From Thermoanaerobaculaceae bacterium (GTDB taxonomy: Bacteria > Acidobacteriota > UBA4820), in NCBI GenBank assembly GCA_012798145.1, contig JAAZNT010000350.1, forward strand, positions 1-8,138: a stretch of 8,138 nucleotides of DNA. Reading direction: 5' to 3'. The translations under genes were made by a program, and so were the position numbers. Numbering within the stretch: position 1 is the stretch's first letter; each line of letters begins with the position of its first letter. This document shows positions 5,519 to 8,138 of this stretch, piece by piece. The notes beneath the pieces are model-generated. The model was not told where the DNA came from. It searched no databases and saw nothing but the letters and a program-made list of their open reading frames with translations.

Positions 5519-7378
5519 ATGAAATTAAAAATTTTTTTAAGCACGGCATTAATTTTTGTTTTTTTATTTTTATTTCTGCCAAAAACAATGTCTTTTGAGC
5601 CATTTAATGAAGAAGAGAAAAATCTTTTTCGTTTTGATTTGAAGAAGAATTTTTATCAGTCTGACAAAGATTTTGAAAGCGATGTAAAAAAAGCCAAAGA
5701 AATAATAAAAAAAATTGAAGAACACAAGGAAAAAGTTGGAAGTTCTGCAAAAGAACTATACGAACTCTTTTCTTTGATAAGCGACTACACCGACATTTAT
5801 TATAAGTTATACGCTTACGGAGAATTTAGAGAAGCAATAAACACAAAGGACAGAAAAGCTTATGAAACCTATCTGGAAGTTTCCTCTGAAGCCGATTCAA
5901 AAATTGCTTTTGTGAAGGTAGAACTTAAGAATCTGACAAGAGAAAAATTTCAAGAATATTTGAAAGAACTTCCCGAACTTGCAAAATATGAATTTGTTAT
6001 CAACGACACATTAAGGAAATCGCCTTATTGGCTTTCGCAAGAGAAAGAAGAAATCCTTTCAAAACTTGCGCCCACAAGGTTTGAATGGCAGGGAGTTCTT
6101 TTCCAACTTATGTTTGACAGAACAAAATTTGAGGAAATTGAAGCTCAAGGGAAAAAATTTGATGTGGGCAGGGATTTTGAAGGTCTTTTAAGAAATCCCG
6201 AGAGACCCATTAGAGAAAAAGCGTTTAAAAGTTATTTCTCTACCCTTGGTTCAATTTCGGATGTTTGTGGTTTTGCCCTATACAACCTGATGAAATCTTT
6301 GAACGAAGAAGCGAATTTAAGAGGATTTTCTACATACTATGAAGAAACCCTTTTTGACAGTTATCTGACAAAAAGCGAAATGGAAAACATTTTTGGTCAA
6401 ATTAAAGAAAATGCAAATATATACAAAGATTACCAAAAATATAAACTTGAAAACGCAAAGAAAAGAGAAAATCTTTCCTCTCCGCAAATATGGGATATTG
6501 AAATTCCACCAACAGACGCTGAAGAGCCAAGATTTACAGCGAGCGAAGCTACCGAAATAGTCAAAAAAGCGCTGTCATCTCTTGGTCCAAAATACTTAGA
6601 GGAGTTGTCAGCTCTTCTTGACCCCAAAAACGGACGGCTTGACATAGTTGGAGGACCAAACAGAAGACAGGGCGCTTTTTGCGAAGCAGGATTTGGCTTT
6701 TTTCAAGACAATTATCAAGGTTATTTATCCGACATCTCCACTCTCGCTCACGAAAGCGGGCATGCAATTCACCACCGTCTTGTGTTGTTGAACAGAAAAG
6801 GAGAAATGTTTTCGCAATGCCCTCCTTATCTAACCGAATCTTTCTCAATGCTTAACGAATACCTTTTAAGAGATTACCTTCTGAAAACTCTAAAAACCGA
6901 AAAAGAGAGAAAAGCAATAATTTACGATCAGCTTAACGAAGAAATGTATTTATGGGAACTTGCAAGAAGGGCTGAATTTGAAATGGCTTCCTACGACAAA
7001 GTTGCAAAAGGAGAAGTCAAAGACGCAGAAGGTTTTAACAATGTTTGCTTTGAAGTGGGAAAAAATTATGATATCTTTTTTGACACAAACCCCGAACTGA
7101 AACTTCTGTGGATGAGAAAGCATCATTACTGGACAGTTCCAGCGTATTATAAGAACTATGTTGTCGCTCAAATTCTTGCTATGAAATACTTTGAACTTTA
7201 CAAAAAAGATCCTCAGGGGTTTGCGAAGAATTATGTTGCAATGGTTGAAGCGGGTATGGACAGAGAACCGCAGAAACTTCTCAAGGATTTTCTCGGAATA
7301 GACCTTAATGATAAAAACCTTTTGAAAAATACACTTCAAATGGTAAAAGAACATTTTGAAAAAATTAAAAAGATGTAA
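5519..7378 (+). CDS. Exported M3-type (oligoendopeptidase F-like) zinc metallopeptidase
   Basis: A 619-residue zinc peptidase expected to cut short peptides rather than folded proteins. The zinc motif is HESGH (His411, Glu412, His415) in TLAHESGHAIHH, with Glu440 in LTESFSMLNEYLL as the likely third ligand; this spacing and the following NE-LL are typical of the M3 oligoendopeptidase F group. The N-terminal half has the helical repeats of PepF-like proteins (LYELFSLISDYTDIYYKLYA at 80-99, then REAINTKDRKAYETY). The substrate-binding His/Tyr block near the C terminus reads HHYWTVPAYYKNYVV (535-549). It differs from the PHFYxPFYVYxYATG form I recall for PepF and leans towards the H-P-YY-NY pattern of M2-like peptidases. 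Residues 4-20 form a strong signal peptide (KLK, then a hydrophobic run), so it probably works outside the cytoplasm, while classical PepF is cytoplasmic. Clan and zinc site are sure; the subfamily is less so. Confidence 0.9.
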   Translation: MKLKIFLSTALIFVFLFLFLPKTMSFEPFNEEEKNLFRFDLKKNFYQSDKDFESDVKKAKEIIKKIEEHKEKVGSSAKELYELFSLISDYTDIYYKLYAYGEFREAINTKDRKAYETYLEVSSEADSKIAFVKVELKNLTREKFQEYLKELPELAKYEFVINDTLRKSPYWLSQEKEEILSKLAPTRFEWQGVLFQLMFDRTKFEEIEAQGKKFDVGRDFEGLLRNPERPIREKAFKSYFSTLGSISDVCGFALYNLMKSLNEEANLRGFSTYYEETLFDSYLTKSEMENIFGQIKENANIYKDYQKYKLENAKKRENLSSPQIWDIEIPPTDAEEPRFTASEATEIVKKALSSLGPKYLEELSALLDPKNGRLDIVGGPNRRQGAFCEAGFGFFQDNYQGYLSDISTLAHESGHAIHHRLVLLNRKGEMFSQCPPYLTESFSMLNEYLLRDYLLKTLKTEKERKAIIYDQLNEEMYLWELARRAEFEMASYDKVAKGEVKDAEGFNNVCFEVGKNYDIFFDTNPELKLLWMRKHHYWTVPAYYKNYVVAQILAMKYFELYKKDPQGFAKNYVAMVEAGMDREPQKLLKDFLGIDLNDKNLLKNTLQMVKEHFEKIKKM

Positions 7379-7383
7379 GGGGG
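7377..7383 (+). promoter_or_regulatory. Ribosome binding site of the aminotransferase gene
   Basis: AAGGGGG overlaps the last two bases of the peptidase stop codon and lies 5 bases before the ATG at 7389. It supports that start and tight linkage of the two genes. Confidence 0.6.
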
Positions 7384-7388
7384 AAACA

Positions 7389-8138
7389 ATGGAACTTTCA
7401 GAAAGAGCGCTTACAATTCAAGCATCACCGATAAGGAGACTAACACCGCTTTTACTTGAAGCGAAAAAAAGAGGAATAGTGGTTCACCATCTAAACATAG
7501 GTCAACCAGATATAGAGACACCCAAGGTTTTCTGGGATGCGATAAAAAGCTATGATGAAAAAGTGCTCGCCTACGGGCTTTCAGACGGGTTACCGGAACT
7601 AAAAAGCGCTGTCGTTGACTATTTTGCAAGATACAATATAACATTAAGACAAAGCGATATTCAGGTTACTACAGCGGGAAGCGAAGCAATTCTTTACTCT
7701 ATGTGCCTTGTCACAGACCCCGGCGACGAAATTATTGTTTTTGAACCGTTTTACACAAACTACAACGGCTTTGGCACAACTGCTGGAATAAAGGTCGTTC
7801 CGATTACGACAAAAGCAGAAGATGGCTTTGTGTTACCCGATGTTTCTGAAATAGAGAAAAAGATAACTTCAAAAACGAGGGCTTTTCTTGTTTGCTCTCC
7901 CAATAATCCTACAGGCCATATACTGACCCCTGATGAAATGGATAAAATTGCCTATTTGGCAAAAAAACACGACCTTTTCATTCTTTCAGACGAAGTTTAC
8001 AGGGAATTCACCTATGAAGGAGAAAAGTCAACAAGTTTCCTTGAAATAAAGGGAATTGAAGACAGAGTAATAGTGGGAGACTCAATATCCAAAAGGTTTT
8101 CCGCCTGCGGTGCAAGAGTGGGATTTATAATAAGCAAA
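7389..8138 (+). CDS. PLP-dependent class I/II aminotransferase, probably aspartate-type, 3'-truncated
   Basis: The frame runs open for 250 codons to the window edge; the family is usually 380-400 residues, so about a third is missing. It is a fold-type I pyridoxal-phosphate enzyme moving an amino group between an amino acid and a 2-oxo acid. Visible parts are SPIRRLTPL and HLNIGQPDIETP near the N terminus (substrate lid and glycine loop), YGLSDGLPELK (62-72), TAGSEAI (95-101, cofactor phosphate), EPFYTNYNGF (stacking tyrosine), SPNNPTG with Asn173, SDEVY with Asp201 (pyridine nitrogen) and the Schiff-base lysine Lys235 in DSISKRFSACGARVGF, with Arg243. The FSACGARVG form and the N terminus recall the aspartate aminotransferase of Thermotoga, a match from memory rather than a search. 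The substrate-carboxylate arginine near the C terminus is outside the window, so specificity is only suggested. The gene starts 10 bases after the peptidase stop, probably in the same transcript. Confidence 0.92.
   Translation, partial: MELSERALTIQASPIRRLTPLLLEAKKRGIVVHHLNIGQPDIETPKVFWDAIKSYDEKVLAYGLSDGLPELKSAVVDYFARYNITLRQSDIQVTTAGSEAILYSMCLVTDPGDEIIVFEPFYTNYNGFGTTAGIKVVPITTKAEDGFVLPDVSEIEKKITSKTRAFLVCSPNNPTGHILTPDEMDKIAYLAKKHDLFILSDEVYREFTYEGEKSTSFLEIKGIEDRVIVGDSISKRFSACGARVGFIISK

Overview
The window is a compact, AT-rich bacterial segment (35-40% GC or less in the stretches counted by hand). Eight protein genes all lie on the + strand, and the gaps between them are at most 51 bases. No RNA gene, mobile element, CRISPR array or terminator could be supported. 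The first gene (mtnP) is cut at its 5' end by the window edge and the last (a class I/II aminotransferase) is cut at its 3' end. The organism cannot be named from this. The export signals, the DUF4388/PATAN regulator and an aminotransferase that resembles the Thermotoga aspartate aminotransferase type (from memory, not a search) suggest a low-GC, possibly anaerobic or thermophilic bacterium of a little-studied lineage; this is low-confidence inference.

Layout. Positions 1-1689 hold a methylthioadenosine phosphorylase overlapping a PfkB-family kinase by 11 bases, probably a nucleoside or methylthio-sugar salvage pair. Positions 1713-2599 hold the widespread ribH-nusB pair (lumazine synthase, then transcription antitermination factor NusB). 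Positions 2556-3674 hold an exported or membrane-anchored transglutaminase-like protein whose longest reading frame overlaps the end of nusB. After a 51-base gap with a possible promoter, a 7+7 inverted repeat and a strong ribosome binding site comes a 593-residue signalling protein (3726-5507) with DUF4388/PATAN, Glu/Pro-rich linker, receiver and GAF-like parts. It is followed by a signal-peptide-bearing M3-type zinc oligopeptidase (5519-7378) and the start of the aminotransferase (7389 onward).

How the genes work together. The first five genes look like one transcription unit of housekeeping metabolism: methylthioadenosine salvage, riboflavin synthesis and antitermination, with the transglutaminase-like gene read through from nusB. 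The 3675-3725 gap is the only place where a new transcript could plausibly start. The last three genes would then form a second unit or sub-operon that joins an orphan signalling protein, an exported peptidase and amino-acid metabolism. No clear new defence or mobile system is visible. The points most worth a second look are the unusual regulator, the two exported proteins flanking it, and the kinase coupled to mtnP.
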